Source: Microbacterium sp. C5A9
Lineage (GTDB): Bacteria; Actinomycetota; Actinomycetes; Actinomycetales; Microbacteriaceae
Length of the DNA stretch: 64,000 bases
Direction: 5' to 3'
Assembly: GCF_022627955.1 (NCBI RefSeq)
Contig: NZ_JABXGD010000007.1
Coordinates: 1-64,000 of the forward strand
Under the pieces are notes generated by a model. The model saw nothing but the letters and a program-made list of their open reading frames with translations, was not told the DNA's origin and ran no database searches. Each line of letters starts with the position of its first letter. Positions within the stretch are counted from its first letter, which is position 1. The translations under genes and the position numbers were made by a program. Positions 1 to 7,594 of the stretch are shown piece after piece.

Positions 1-197
1 ACGAAACGTGGTGACTTTCCGGGATCGGCTCGCGACGTTTCGTCTCAGTCGACTTCGTCGTCTTCGCTCAACGACCGTGACTTCCCCGGTCGTTGAGCGA
101 GGCCCGCGGAGCGGCCCGAGACGAAACGTGGTGACTTTCCGGGATCGGCTCGCGACGTTTCGTCTCAGTCGACTTCGTCGTCTTCGCTCAACGACCG
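1..197. repeat. Direct repeat (77 bp, period 120) built from inverted 41-nt elements
   Basis: Bases 1-77 and 121-197 are identical. Within them, 36-76 and 156-196 are minus-oriented 41-nt copies and 88-128 a plus-oriented copy of one element that runs from GGTCGTTGAGCGA to GAGACGAAACG. Copies at 88-128 and 156-196 face each other and could fold into a long hairpin. Related single copies occur at 3237-3277 and 34904-34944. The stretch before base 276 has no convincing gene; an ORF running through it is explained by the repeat. Seen directly; the role (REP-like intergenic element or terminator) is inference. Confidence 0.9.
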
Positions 198-275
198 GTC
201 CTCGTGCGTCGCTGGTTGGCTACGCTGACCCATATCCCGCACCACCCACCGTCCGCATCGAAGGAGATCGGCGAG

Positions 276-842
276 ATGAGACCACTGCGCTACGCGATCA
301 ACGTCACGCTCGACGGATGCGTGCATCACGAGGCGGGGGTCGCGCCGGACGAGGAGCTGATGGGCTTCTGGACCGCTGAGATGCAGCGAGCGGATACCGT
401 GCTCTACGGCCGCACGACGTACCAGATGATGGAGTCCGCCTGGCGGCGTCCGGAGTCGGGGGTGTGGCCGGATTGGATGGACGAGTGGGAGGTTCCGTTC
501 GCGGACGCCCTCGACCGCATACCGAAGTACGTCGTCTCACGCACGCTGGATGCCGTCGACTGGAACGCCGAGCTCGTGCGGGGCGATGTCGGTGAGGCGG
601 TGCGCGCCCTCAAGGAGCAGCCGGGTGAAGGGCTCTCGGTGGGTGGCGTGACTCTGCCGCTGACGTTGGCCGAGCGGGGACTGATCGACGAGTACACCTT
701 CGTCGTGCATCCGATCATCGCCGGGCACGGTCCGAGACTGCTCGACGGGCTGAGCGAACGCACCCGTCTCGAGCTCGTCGAACGGCGGGAGTTCGCATCG
801 GGAGCGGTCGCGACGCGGTATCGGTCTCCGGGCGGTTCTTGA
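276..842 (+). CDS. Dihydrofolate-reductase/RibD C-terminal-domain family protein
   Basis: A 188-residue protein of the RibD-C/DHFR-like fold found in many stand-alone bacterial reductases of unknown substrate. It starts with the family-typical strand and the segment NVTLDGCVHHE, continues with VLYGRTTYQMM (cofactor-binding region), then KYVVSRTL, a glycine-rich SVGGVTLP turn, and ends with the paired strands DEYTFVVHPIIAGHGPRL and ELVERREF. The ATG at 276 is chosen because AAGGAG lies at 261-266; a longer reading from 204 would start inside repeat-derived DNA. Likely NADPH-dependent and cytosolic, but the substrate cannot be told from sequence. Confidence 0.9.
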   Translation: MRPLRYAINVTLDGCVHHEAGVAPDEELMGFWTAEMQRADTVLYGRTTYQMMESAWRRPESGVWPDWMDEWEVPFADALDRIPKYVVSRTLDAVDWNAELVRGDVGEAVRALKEQPGEGLSVGGVTLPLTLAERGLIDEYTFVVHPIIAGHGPRLLDGLSERTRLELVERREFASGAVATRYRSPGGS

Positions 843-854
843 GCACGCGGGGAA

Positions 855-923
855 CAAGGGCTCACCTTCTACCGCCGAGTCGGGTTCGACGCCACCCCGA
901 TCAACTGGTCACGGCCACCGAGA
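855..923 (+). pseudogene. Possible C-terminal fragment of a GNAT acetyltransferase
   Basis: Read in the frame of base 861 the DNA gives LTFYRRVGFDATPINW, close to the last strand-helix of GNAT acetyltransferases, which typically carry an (A/L)xxFYxRxGF motif. No start, no upstream part of the domain and no stop at the expected place are present, so this looks like a broken remnant between the RibD-C-like gene and the convergent carbonic-anhydrase-like gene. The segment is short, so chance resemblance is possible. Confidence 0.35.
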
Positions 924-930
924 ATGGCCG

Positions 931-1530
931 TCAGCTCTGATCGAGGGCGACGTCATCGCGGTGGTGACCGTAGAACTGCGATTGGCTGCGCATCACGTCA
1001 CGCATCGACACGTCGTTGCCGACCCCATAGACGGTGCCGACAAAGTCCAACTTCTGTTGAACGGCCCAGATCTCGTCGTGGCGTTCAGCCGGCAGAATGT
1101 GGGCCGGGTTCCCCACGGCGACCCAGCCGATCGGCACGACCATGCCAGGACCGACGGTGGTGTTCACCTGCACGACGCCGTTGATCCGAACCTCGGCACC
1201 TGCACCGATCACACTCCCTGGGAACAGTGATGCCCCGGTGGCGATGAATGCCTCGTCTTCGACGGTGCTGCCGTTGATGTGCGTGTGGGGGCCGATCATG
1301 ACGGCGGCTCCCACCACTGCGGGGTGTGTGGCCCTGCCCCGCACGAGGGCGTGCTCCATGATGACGGTGTCTTCACCGATGGACACGAACCCGTCTTCAC
1401 CGCTGAGGACCGCACCGTGGAGGACACGAGCACCGGCAGCGACTCTGACGTCACCGACGAGTACCGCTGTCGAAGCCACGTATGCGTCCGGATCGACCGA
1501 CGGTTCGAGGTCGCGGTGTCGAATCAGCAT
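931..1530 (-). CDS. Gamma-carbonic-anhydrase-like left-handed beta-helix protein
   Basis: A 199-residue protein made of imperfect hexapeptide repeats (for example VLVGDV, VSIGED, AVMIGP, AFIATGAS, VRINGV), the signature of the trimeric left-handed beta-helix of the gamma-carbonic-anhydrase/PaaY/YrdA family. Candidate zinc-binding histidines are visible in IMEHALV, GRATHP and IGPHTHINGS, spaced as in the family. The C-terminal helix (ERHDEIWAVQQKLDFV) fits family members. It follows the cupin gene with a three-base gap, so both are probably one transcript. Whether it is a true carbonic anhydrase or a ligand-binding relative cannot be decided from sequence. Confidence 0.88.
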   Translation of the reverse strand: MLIRHRDLEPSVDPDAYVASTAVLVGDVRVAAGARVLHGAVLSGEDGFVSIGEDTVIMEHALVRGRATHPAVVGAAVMIGPHTHINGSTVEDEAFIATGASLFPGSVIGAGAEVRINGVVQVNTTVGPGMVVPIGWVAVGNPAHILPAERHDEIWAVQQKLDFVGTVYGVGNDVSMRDVMRSQSQFYGHHRDDVALDQS

Positions 1531-1533
1531 CCG

Positions 1534-1923
1534 TCACTCACGATCGGATCGGTCATCGTCGCCCAGTTCGCGAAGGGGCGAGGTCATGTCCCCTCCGGCG
1601 TCGCCGGTGTTGACCGTTCCCTGCGGTTCGAACAGCAGCGCCTGAACCTCGTTCTCGGCCTTGGGGCAGTGCTCGACACCCTTGGGGACGACGAACATGT
1701 CCTGAGGCCCGAGAACGACGTCGCGGTCACGGAGTTGAATCGTCAGCTCGCCGCTCACGACGAAGAAGAGCTCGTCTGTGTCGGGATGCGTGTGCCACAC
1801 GAACTCGCCCTGAATCTTGACGACCTTCACGTCGTAGTCGTTGATGCGGGTCAGACGGTGGGGCTGCCATGGATCCGAGATGGCGGACAGAGCCGCCAGC
1901 ACATTGTGAACGTCGTTACTCAT
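1534..1923 (-). CDS. Small single-domain cupin protein
   Basis: A 129-residue cupin. Motif 1 is visible as FVWHTHPDTDELFFVVSGEL, containing the H-x-H and Glu metal ligands, and motif 2 as MFVVPKGVEHCPKA with the last His. Such small cupins bind a divalent metal and a small ligand; no specific reaction can be given. The ATG at 1923 is preferred over an upstream start because GGTGGA precedes it and the upstream part is low-complexity arginine/proline-rich. It is the first gene of a two-gene unit with the carbonic-anhydrase-like protein. Confidence 0.88.
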   Translation of the reverse strand: MSNDVHNVLAALSAISDPWQPHRLTRINDYDVKVVKIQGEFVWHTHPDTDELFFVVSGELTIQLRDRDVVLGPQDMFVVPKGVEHCPKAENEVQALLFEPQGTVNTGDAGGDMTSPLRELGDDDRSDRE

Positions 1924-2111
1924 GGCTCCACCGTAACGATTCCACCTTCTGGGTCTTCTCGCCCGGTCAGGCCCCGGGGATGCAGAGGCATCGGCCGCGT
2001 CTGTGAGCGCGCCGGGGGCAGAAGGCCCGGCGAGTTTCAGACAGCTCGGACAACACGCAGCCGTGCGGACATGTACTGCACAAAAGACATCCGTGAGAAA
2101 GGCTTGCACTG

Positions 2112-2699
2112 ATGAACGACAGTGAACTGGGAGCGCTCCTGCGCGAGGCCGCGCCGCAGGTGACGGCGCACCACAACCTCGACGCTCACAGCACTCGAAT
2201 CCTGAGAGAGGCCAGGCAGCGTCGAGGACGAGGCATGAGCTGGGCGGTCGGAGCGATCGCCGGCATCGTGGCCATCGGCGGCGGCTCGGTCGCGATGGCC
2301 GGGGGCGGCAACGAGACGCCGTGGGGATGGGTCGCCGACAACGTCTTCAACATCGAGAGTGCCGACGGCTCGGCCTGTTTCCAAGGCTTCCTGGTCAAGT
2401 GGGAGGGCCTGGCCGAAGACGATCCCATCGTGCAGGACGCGAAGACGATCGTCGACACGATGGATCTCGACGCACTCGACCTCACGGCTGCAGAGGCTGC
2501 GGTGCGCGACGACTACGCGAATGCCGTCGACGAAGACGGTGAGCTGAGTCCGATCGAGGCCAGCGATACCGAGATCACGCGCGATGCCGTCAACCGCGTC
2601 GTCGCCGAGACGCTGTTCGCTGAACTCGAGGCTCGCGGGCATGAGATGTCGCCAGGACACGAGGTCAGCCTCTACTCGCAGTCGACGGAGTGCCGTTGA
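2112..2699 (+). CDS. Single-pass membrane protein, likely partner of the adjacent sigma factor
   Basis: A 195-residue protein with a basic N-terminal cytosolic part (about 1-41), one hydrophobic segment (about 43-64, glycine/alanine-rich) and an acidic outer domain of about 130 residues with two cysteines. The stop overlaps the ATG of the next gene by one base, so the two are translationally coupled. The layout resembles anti-sigma or sigma-associated membrane proteins of actinobacteria, but no zinc-binding anti-sigma motif (HxxxCxxC) is present, so the anti-sigma role is inference. Divergent from the cupin gene; GAGAAAGG precedes the start. Confidence 0.75.
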   Translation: MNDSELGALLREAAPQVTAHHNLDAHSTRILREARQRRGRGMSWAVGAIAGIVAIGGGSVAMAGGGNETPWGWVADNVFNIESADGSACFQGFLVKWEGLAEDDPIVQDAKTIVDTMDLDALDLTAAEAAVRDDYANAVDEDGELSPIEASDTEITRDAVNRVVAETLFAELEARGHEMSPGHEVSLYSQSTECR

Positions 2700-3220
2700 T
2701 GGGCGGCGGTGAATCAGCGGCTCGGTTCGAGGCCCTCATACGTCGAAACGGCGAGGATCTGTCTCGCTACTTTCAACGACGACTTCTGAACGCATCCGAC
2801 GCCGCTGAGGCCTATGGCGAGTTGCTCCTCACCGCGTGGAAGATCAGGCGCAAGATGCCGGCTGATGAGCTCGATGCCCGGATGTGGCTGTTCGCCACCG
2901 CGCGGAACGTGCTGCTGAATTCGCGACGCTCGCTCGCCCGTCGCTCAGCGGCCGTCCAACGGTTCATCGACGAGGCGCGGGCGACGCATCCGGTGTCTGA
3001 CAGCGTCGACCTGTCTCTGGAGGTCAGGGAAGCGATCGAGTCGCTCAGCGCCGATGACGCCGAGCTCGTGCGTCTCGTCTACTGGGATGGCTTGCGTTCG
3101 CATGAAGCAGCGGTCGTGCTGCGGATCAACCCGTCGACCGCCCGATCTCGACTGTCGAGCGCGAAACGTCAGATCCGCGCGAGGCTCGAAGCGACTCTCG
3201 CGGGCTATCCGGCAGTCTGA
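2699..3220 (+). CDS. ECF-type RNA polymerase sigma factor
   Basis: A 173-residue sigma-70 family protein. Region 2 is visible in the N-terminal half (YGELLLTAWK...MWLFATARNVLLNSRRS) and region 4 in the C-terminal half (ELVRLVYWDGLRSHEAAVVL followed by INPSTARSRLSSAKRQIRARL, the DNA-recognition helix-turn-helix). The ATG at 2699 overlaps the previous stop (TGATG) and has GGAG eight bases upstream; an in-frame GTG at 2690 lacks this. Coupled to an upstream membrane protein, the order being partner first, sigma second, which is the reverse of the most common arrangement. Confidence 0.88.
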   Translation: MGGGESAARFEALIRRNGEDLSRYFQRRLLNASDAAEAYGELLLTAWKIRRKMPADELDARMWLFATARNVLLNSRRSLARRSAAVQRFIDEARATHPVSDSVDLSLEVREAIESLSADDAELVRLVYWDGLRSHEAAVVLRINPSTARSRLSSAKRQIRARLEATLAGYPAV

Positions 3221-3236
3221 ACGCGTTGCCTCTTCC

Positions 3237-3277
3237 GGTCGTCGAGCAAGCCCGGCGAAGTGGAGCCAGACGAAACG
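3237..3277 (+). repeat. 41-nt intergenic repeat element, copy
   Basis: A diverged copy of the element at 88-128: it keeps the first bases GGTCGTCGAGC and the last bases AGACGAAACG and has exactly the same length. It lies between the sigma factor stop and the TetR start and explains why an ORF extends 28 codons upstream of the real TetR start. Confidence 0.8.
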
Positions 3278-3309
3278 CGCCATCCACAACCCTCGATACC
3301 CTTGACCCC

Positions 3310-3879
3310 GTGCCCCGTCCCCGAAGTGAAGCCGCGCGCCAGTCGGTGCTCGAGGCGATGCGCGCCTCCGTCGTGGGTGGTTCGTACGAAGCGGTGACGA
3401 TCGAGGGGCTCGCCGAGACCGCGGGCGTCGCCAAGCAGACGATCTACCGGTGGTGGCCGTCGAAGGCGGCGATCCTCGGCGAGGCGCTGCTCGAGGGAGA
3501 CCTCCCAGGAGCCGACCCCGCCATCGCGATGAGCGACGACATCCGGGCTGATCTGCACGCCTGGTTCTCGGCGATGTCCGCCGGGCTCGCGCGTCCCGAG
3601 GGCGTGGCGCTCGCCCGGGCGCTGATCGCGGTGACGGCCACCGATCACGAACTCGGACTCGCCCTCAACGAGCGACTCGCGGCGCCGATCCGCGCGTGGG
3701 TCGCCGAGAGGATTGCGCGTGGACAGGTCGACGGGCAGGTGCGGGCGGATGTGGATGCCGACGCGATCGCCGACCAGCTCATCGCCATGGCGTCGTACGC
3801 GGCGCTGATCGGTCAGCCGCTGAGTGCCGGCCGGATCGAAGAGACGGTGACGCGGCTGCTGCGGGGGATCGCGCGGTAG
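3310..3879 (+). CDS. TetR/AcrR-family transcriptional regulator
   Basis: A 189-residue TetR-type repressor. The N-terminal DNA-binding domain shows the standard order: a first helix (SEAARQSVLEAM), then TIEGLAETAGVAKQTIYRWWPSKAAILGEAL, the recognition helix-turn-helix with the canonical Y-R/Y-W-(x)-SK pattern. The rest is the ligand-binding helical domain ending in LIGQPLSAGRIEETVTRLL, as in TetR_C_16-like regulators. GTG at 3310 is chosen since the upstream reading is repeat-derived. Its target is unclear; no neighbouring transporter is divergent from it. Confidence 0.85.
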   Translation: MPRPRSEAARQSVLEAMRASVVGGSYEAVTIEGLAETAGVAKQTIYRWWPSKAAILGEALLEGDLPGADPAIAMSDDIRADLHAWFSAMSAGLARPEGVALARALIAVTATDHELGLALNERLAAPIRAWVAERIARGQVDGQVRADVDADAIADQLIAMASYAALIGQPLSAGRIEETVTRLLRGIAR

Positions 3880-3952
3880 GTCACGCCTGGTCGTGTGAGG
3901 CCGGCGATGGGTAGCCTTGCGCTGTACTCGAAGCCGAGGACGGGAGCTTGAG

Positions 3953-4363
3953 ATGACGTTCGCTGACATCACCGTCGTGCCGGTGGCGACCGAACGGAAG
4001 GCCGCCTATCTGGACTTCTCGACGCGCATGGCCCAGGTGTACCGCGATCACGGTGCGATCAGCGTCGTCGATTACTGGCAATCGAGCGAGTCAGCCGATC
4101 CGTCTGATTTCCACGCAGACGGGACGTCGTACGAATCGGGTGAGCTGAAAGGCATCGCTGACCTGGTGGGTGCGAGCGCTGCGGAGTCGGTCGTGATCAC
4201 GGTGACGACGTGGCCGTCGCGCGAGGCGCGGGATCGAGGGACCGCCGCCGTCACGCGGGATCCACGTGTGACCGAGACGCTCGATGAAGAGCCCGTGTTC
4301 GATGGGGGCCGCGTGCTCGGTGACAGCTTCGAGATCGCGATGAGCGTTCAGCAGGACGAGTGA
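3953..4363 (+). CDS. DUF1428 (YbaA-like) family protein
   Basis: A 136-residue protein matching the DUF1428 ferredoxin-like alpha/beta fold: VVPVATERKAAYLDFSTRMAQVYRDHGA at the start, a central VVDYWQSS, a VVITVTTWPSREARDRG strand-helix, and FDGGRVLGDSFE near the end. Members are small cytosolic dimers of unknown reaction. GGGAG precedes the ATG at 3953, which settles the start against a longer reading. Confidence 0.8.
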   Translation: MTFADITVVPVATERKAAYLDFSTRMAQVYRDHGAISVVDYWQSSESADPSDFHADGTSYESGELKGIADLVGASAAESVVITVTTWPSREARDRGTAAVTRDPRVTETLDEEPVFDGGRVLGDSFEIAMSVQQDE

Positions 4364-4369
4364 CAGGCC

Positions 4370-4753
4370 TCAGTTCGGGGTGCAGTGGGCGACCATCGCG
4401 TCGGTCGACGTGCGCAGCTGGGCGGATGCCGCATCCATTCCGCTGACGTCGCCCGCTATGGCCTTCTCGCCGGCCGCGGCGAACGCGTCGATGCTCGTCG
4501 TCCACTCGTCGCGCAGTGTGACGAACTCGGCGGGACCATCGATGCCGCGGATCTTCTCCGCCACCGCTCTGACTTCACCGAGCGCCGCCTGCGCGGCCTC
4601 GGGCGTCGGCGAGCTGAAGCTCTCGAGCACACCGGATACCTGCACAGCCTGACCTGCGACCTGGCCGCAGGCTGCGAGGGTCGATGCCTGCGAGCATCCG
4701 GAGAGCAGCAGGATGCCGACGGCGAGCGACGCGAGCGCGGGGAGCTTCTTCAT
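4370..4753 (-). CDS. Small secreted lipoprotein
   Basis: A 127-residue protein with a typical lipoprotein signal: a basic start (MKKL), a hydrophobic stretch and the lipobox LSGC with the modified cysteine at residue 20. The mature part is alanine-rich and probably helical, with cysteines near both ends (C29 and one four residues from the C-terminus) that could form a disulfide. No functional family recognised. Located on the outer face of the membrane by inference from the lipobox. Confidence 0.8.
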   Translation of the reverse strand: MKKLPALASLAVGILLLSGCSQASTLAACGQVAGQAVQVSGVLESFSSPTPEAAQAALGEVRAVAEKIRGIDGPAEFVTLRDEWTTSIDAFAAAGEKAIAGDVSGMDAASAQLRTSTDAMVAHCTPN

Positions 4754-4785
4754 GGGAGCCAGGGTAGGCGGTGGAGATGTGAGTG

Positions 4786-5097
4786 CTACTGCGAACCCCG
4801 GGCGACCCCGACGAAGGTCACGGGCTTGCCCGCGGCTTCTGCGTAGGCGAGCTCCCGAAGCGTTGATTCGCCGAAGTGCTCGCCTCGGTTCACGACTTCC
4901 ACGCGATCGGCCAGGTCGATCCTGCGCAGGTGCAGTTCGCCGAGCGCGGCTTTCTGTTCGTCGGTGATCGGAAAGTCGATCTCCGTCGGCATGAGGACGA
5001 TGAAGCCGGCGAGCGTGAGGGACTGGCTGATCAGGCGCATGTCGTCGGCGTATTGCAGGGAGCCGCAGATACAGACGATCTCGGGGCGGGTAGGCAT
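4786..5097 (-). CDS. Small nucleoside-deoxyribosyltransferase-like (DUF4406-like) protein
   Basis: A 103-residue protein beginning with IVCICGSLQY, a strand-glycine-loop typical for the nucleoside 2-deoxyribosyltransferase/TIR-like SLATT-type Rossmannoid folds used by phage and bacterial nucleotide-handling proteins, followed by a helix, a strand (FIVLMPTEID), LADRVEVVNRGEHFGESTLRELAYAEAAGKPVTFVG. The pattern D-x-V-x-V-x-N and G-x-S-T-x-x-E at the C-terminal half is that of the deoxyribosyltransferase active-site region. Activity is not proven. Transcribed alone after a terminator hairpin. Confidence 0.7.
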   Translation of the reverse strand: MPTRPEIVCICGSLQYADDMRLISQSLTLAGFIVLMPTEIDFPITDEQKAALGELHLRRIDLADRVEVVNRGEHFGESTLRELAYAEAAGKPVTFVGVARGSQ

Positions 5098-5143
5098 GGG
5101 GTCAGTCTCTCACCCGTCGTCACAGGGGTCGACGAACGAATAA

Positions 5144-5172
5144 CGCCCCTGCCGTTCGGGTCGGCAGGGGCG
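5144..5172 (-). terminator. Intrinsic terminator hairpin after the SDR gene
   Basis: A perfect 10-bp stem, CGCCCCTGCC at 5144-5153 with GGCAGGGGCG at 5163-5172, and a 9-nt loop. It lies 15 bases past the stop of the minus-strand SDR gene. The U tract is poor, as is usual in high-GC actinobacteria. Confidence 0.7.
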
Positions 5173-5187
5173 TGGTCGTCGGGGTGC

Positions 5188-6180
5188 TTACTGCACCGAC
5201 CATCCTCCATCGGATGCCAGCACGGCACCGTTGATGTTCACGCCGTCGTCCGACAGCAGGAACGTGATCGACGCGGCGAGCTGCTCGGCGGTCGCGACCG
5301 TCGGGATCGCCTGCTGGAACGGACCCAGACGGCTGGAGCCGTACTCCGACATGTTCGGTGGCATCGGGATGCCGGTGGCGACCCCGCCCGGAGCGACGGA
5401 GTTCACGCGGATGCCCTTCGGCCCGTACATGAACGCTGCGGACTTCGTGACGCCGATGATGCCGTGCTTGCTGGCCGTGTAGGCGTTGCCCGACGCGTTG
5501 CCGCGCAGCCCCGCTTCGCTCGAGACGTTGAGGATCGACCCGCGACCGGCCTTCTCCATGATCGGCAGCACCGCGCGCATGAGCTTGAACGGGGCGGTGA
5601 GGTTGATGGCGATGACGCGGTCCCAGACGGCATCCGTCGTCTCGCCCGCGGGGGAGAAGTCGTCGTTGATGCCCGCGACGTTCGCGAGGCCGTCGATGGT
5701 GTCTCCCGCGGCGGCGATGACGGCGTCGATCGCGTCCTGCTTGGTGAGGTCTCCGGCGACGGTGGTGATGTCGGCATCCGGCAGCTCGGCCTTCAGAGCG
5801 TCGAGCTTGTCGGCGGCGATGTCGGAGGCGATGACGCGTCCGCCTTCGCGGGCGATGCGGGTGGCGGTGGCCTTGCCGATGCCGGATGCTGCGCCTGTGA
5901 CGATCACGGTCTTGCCGGCGAAGCGGGCTCCGGTCGGGACCTCGGGTGCTGCCTCTTCGACGGGGAGCTCGCCGCCGTTGGCTGAACGGACGAGGTCGTC
6001 GACGACGGACTGCGGCATCGCACCCTGGCTCATCGCGACGAGCTGCTGCAGCGGCAGGCCGAGCACGGGCGTGAGGAGCTCGGGGTCGGCGCCCGTCTGC
6101 TGGAAGAGTCCGCGGATGAGCGGCCCGCCGGTCGGGTCGTTCAGCCAGTCGCCGATGGTGGAGTGTGCGGTGAGGGCCAT
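5188..6180 (-). CDS. SDR-family NAD(P)-dependent oxidoreductase with N-terminal extension
   Basis: A 330-residue short-chain dehydrogenase. The Rossmann motif TGAASGIG sits near residue 94, followed by NVAG, the catalytic Ser in ILNVSSEAG, the YTASKHG Tyr/Lys pair and the RVNSVAPGGVATG segment. About 85 residues precede the domain and are predicted helical; this extension is longer than in classical 250-residue SDRs and may mediate oligomerisation (inference). AAGGAG precedes the ATG. A TATAAG within GTCT-N7-AGAC upstream (about 6219-6233) could be its -10 region or an operator half-palindrome. Confidence 0.9.
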   Translation of the reverse strand: MALTAHSTIGDWLNDPTGGPLIRGLFQQTGADPELLTPVLGLPLQQLVAMSQGAMPQSVVDDLVRSANGGELPVEEAAPEVPTGARFAGKTVIVTGAASGIGKATATRIAREGGRVIASDIAADKLDALKAELPDADITTVAGDLTKQDAIDAVIAAAGDTIDGLANVAGINDDFSPAGETTDAVWDRVIAINLTAPFKLMRAVLPIMEKAGRGSILNVSSEAGLRGNASGNAYTASKHGIIGVTKSAAFMYGPKGIRVNSVAPGGVATGIPMPPNMSEYGSSRLGPFQQAIPTVATAEQLAASITFLLSDDGVNINGAVLASDGGWSVQ

Positions 6181-6313
6181 GGTGTGAACTCCTTGAGGCT
6201 TGTATTTCGCAACGGTGCGTCTACTTATAAGACAGTGTACGCCTGCTGTTGGCGGACACTCGTGCTCGGCGGTGCGACGCCGCGATGTCGGTGGTGAGAC
6301 TTAAGATGATGGG

Positions 6314-7591
6314 GTGGTAGAACACGAGCAATCAGGCGACCAGATGTTGAGCCTCGTCGAGGCATGTGCCGGCGCTGGTGGGCAGTCGCTTGGTTTGCAC
6401 AAGGCAGGGTTCTCCCACTCACTCGCCATCGAGATCGATGAGACAGCTGCCGAGACTCTTCGTTCGAACCTGCACCTTCAGGTGGCCGTTGGTGACGTGG
6501 CCGATTCGTCGGTCTGGAATCCTCGGTCATATGCGGGAGTCGACCTCTTCGCGGGTGGAGTGCCGTGCCCACCATTCTCTGCTGCTGGTAAGCAGCTGGG
6601 TACCTCCGACGAACGCGATCTTTTTGCTTGGGCAATAGAGCAAGTCGCGATCCTCCAGCCTCGAGCCGTGATGCTGGAGAACGTTCGCGGTCTCGCGGCA
6701 CCTCGGTTTGCGGCATACCGTCAACGAATATTGGACCGGCTCGATGAGCTCGGATATGTCGGCGATTGGAAGCTGCTTCACGCTTCGGATTTTGGCGTCC
6801 CGCAGCTCCGCCCGCGTTTCGTCCTCGTCGCGATGCCTGCAAGCGAGATGCGGTTCTTTCAATGGCCCGAGCTACAGGTCGGCGCTCGACTTACAGTCGG
6901 GGCGGCACTCCATGACTTGATGGCAGCCGATGGTTGGAAGTACGCGGATGCTTGGCGGGAAGCCGCGGGCGATATCGGCCCAACCCTGGTCGGAGGCAGC
7001 AAGAAGCACGGAGGGGCGGACCTCGGTCCGACACGAGCTAAGGCAGCCTGGGCCAAGTTGAGCGTCGATGGCCGCGGCATCGCCAACACGGCACCAGACC
7101 GAAGGTCGCCCTCGTTTCGAACTTCTCCGCCGCGCTTGACGATCGAGATGGCAGCTCGCATTCAAGGCTGGACGGCGAAAGACGGTTACGAGTTCGCCGG
7201 CCGCAAGACCTCGCAGTACCGGCAGATCGGAAACGCTTTTCCGCCGCCCGTGGCGGAAGCGATTGGGCGAAGCATTCGCGCAGCGCTAAACCACGAAGGG
7301 CCCGAAGCTCTCAACAATCCGGGCACTGTGAGCCTTCAGGACCCGGTGTATCGAGCTCTTGCTCGTAGCGACAAGCCCCTAAGCCTGGAGGACTTGATCG
7401 GCGTCTTCAACGAGGGAAGCGCGTCAGCCGTGCAGCAGCGCCTTGCCGCTATCCGACACGATTTCGATCTCCACACGATCGATGTCGATGGAGTCGAACG
7501 CTATCTCCTCGGTGACTTCAAGGGCTTTACGGGGCAGGCTGATCACTGGCGCCACGAAGTTGTGACGCGCTTCCGGAACCGCGTCAGCTGA
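6314..7591 (+). CDS. DNA (cytosine-5)-methyltransferase, partner of a NaeI-type restriction enzyme
   Basis: A 425-residue C5-cytosine methylase. Motif I is VEACAGAGGQSLGL (about 15-28), motif IV GGVPCPPFS with the catalytic Cys at 85, motif VI ENVRG (122-126), motif VIII QLRPRF (164-169), and motifs IX/X RQIGNAFPPPVA. The C-terminal 100 residues extend past the catalytic fold. The next gene, three bases downstream, is a NaeI-like endonuclease, so by family knowledge the pair should recognise GCCGGC. The GTG at 6314 or the in-frame ATG at 6344 could be the start. Confidence 0.93.
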   Translation: MVEHEQSGDQMLSLVEACAGAGGQSLGLHKAGFSHSLAIEIDETAAETLRSNLHLQVAVGDVADSSVWNPRSYAGVDLFAGGVPCPPFSAAGKQLGTSDERDLFAWAIEQVAILQPRAVMLENVRGLAAPRFAAYRQRILDRLDELGYVGDWKLLHASDFGVPQLRPRFVLVAMPASEMRFFQWPELQVGARLTVGAALHDLMAADGWKYADAWREAAGDIGPTLVGGSKKHGGADLGPTRAKAAWAKLSVDGRGIANTAPDRRSPSFRTSPPRLTIEMAARIQGWTAKDGYEFAGRKTSQYRQIGNAFPPPVAEAIGRSIRAALNHEGPEALNNPGTVSLQDPVYRALARSDKPLSLEDLIGVFNEGSASAVQQRLAAIRHDFDLHTIDVDGVERYLLGDFKGFTGQADHWRHEVVTRFRNRVS

Positions 7592-7594
7592 ATC

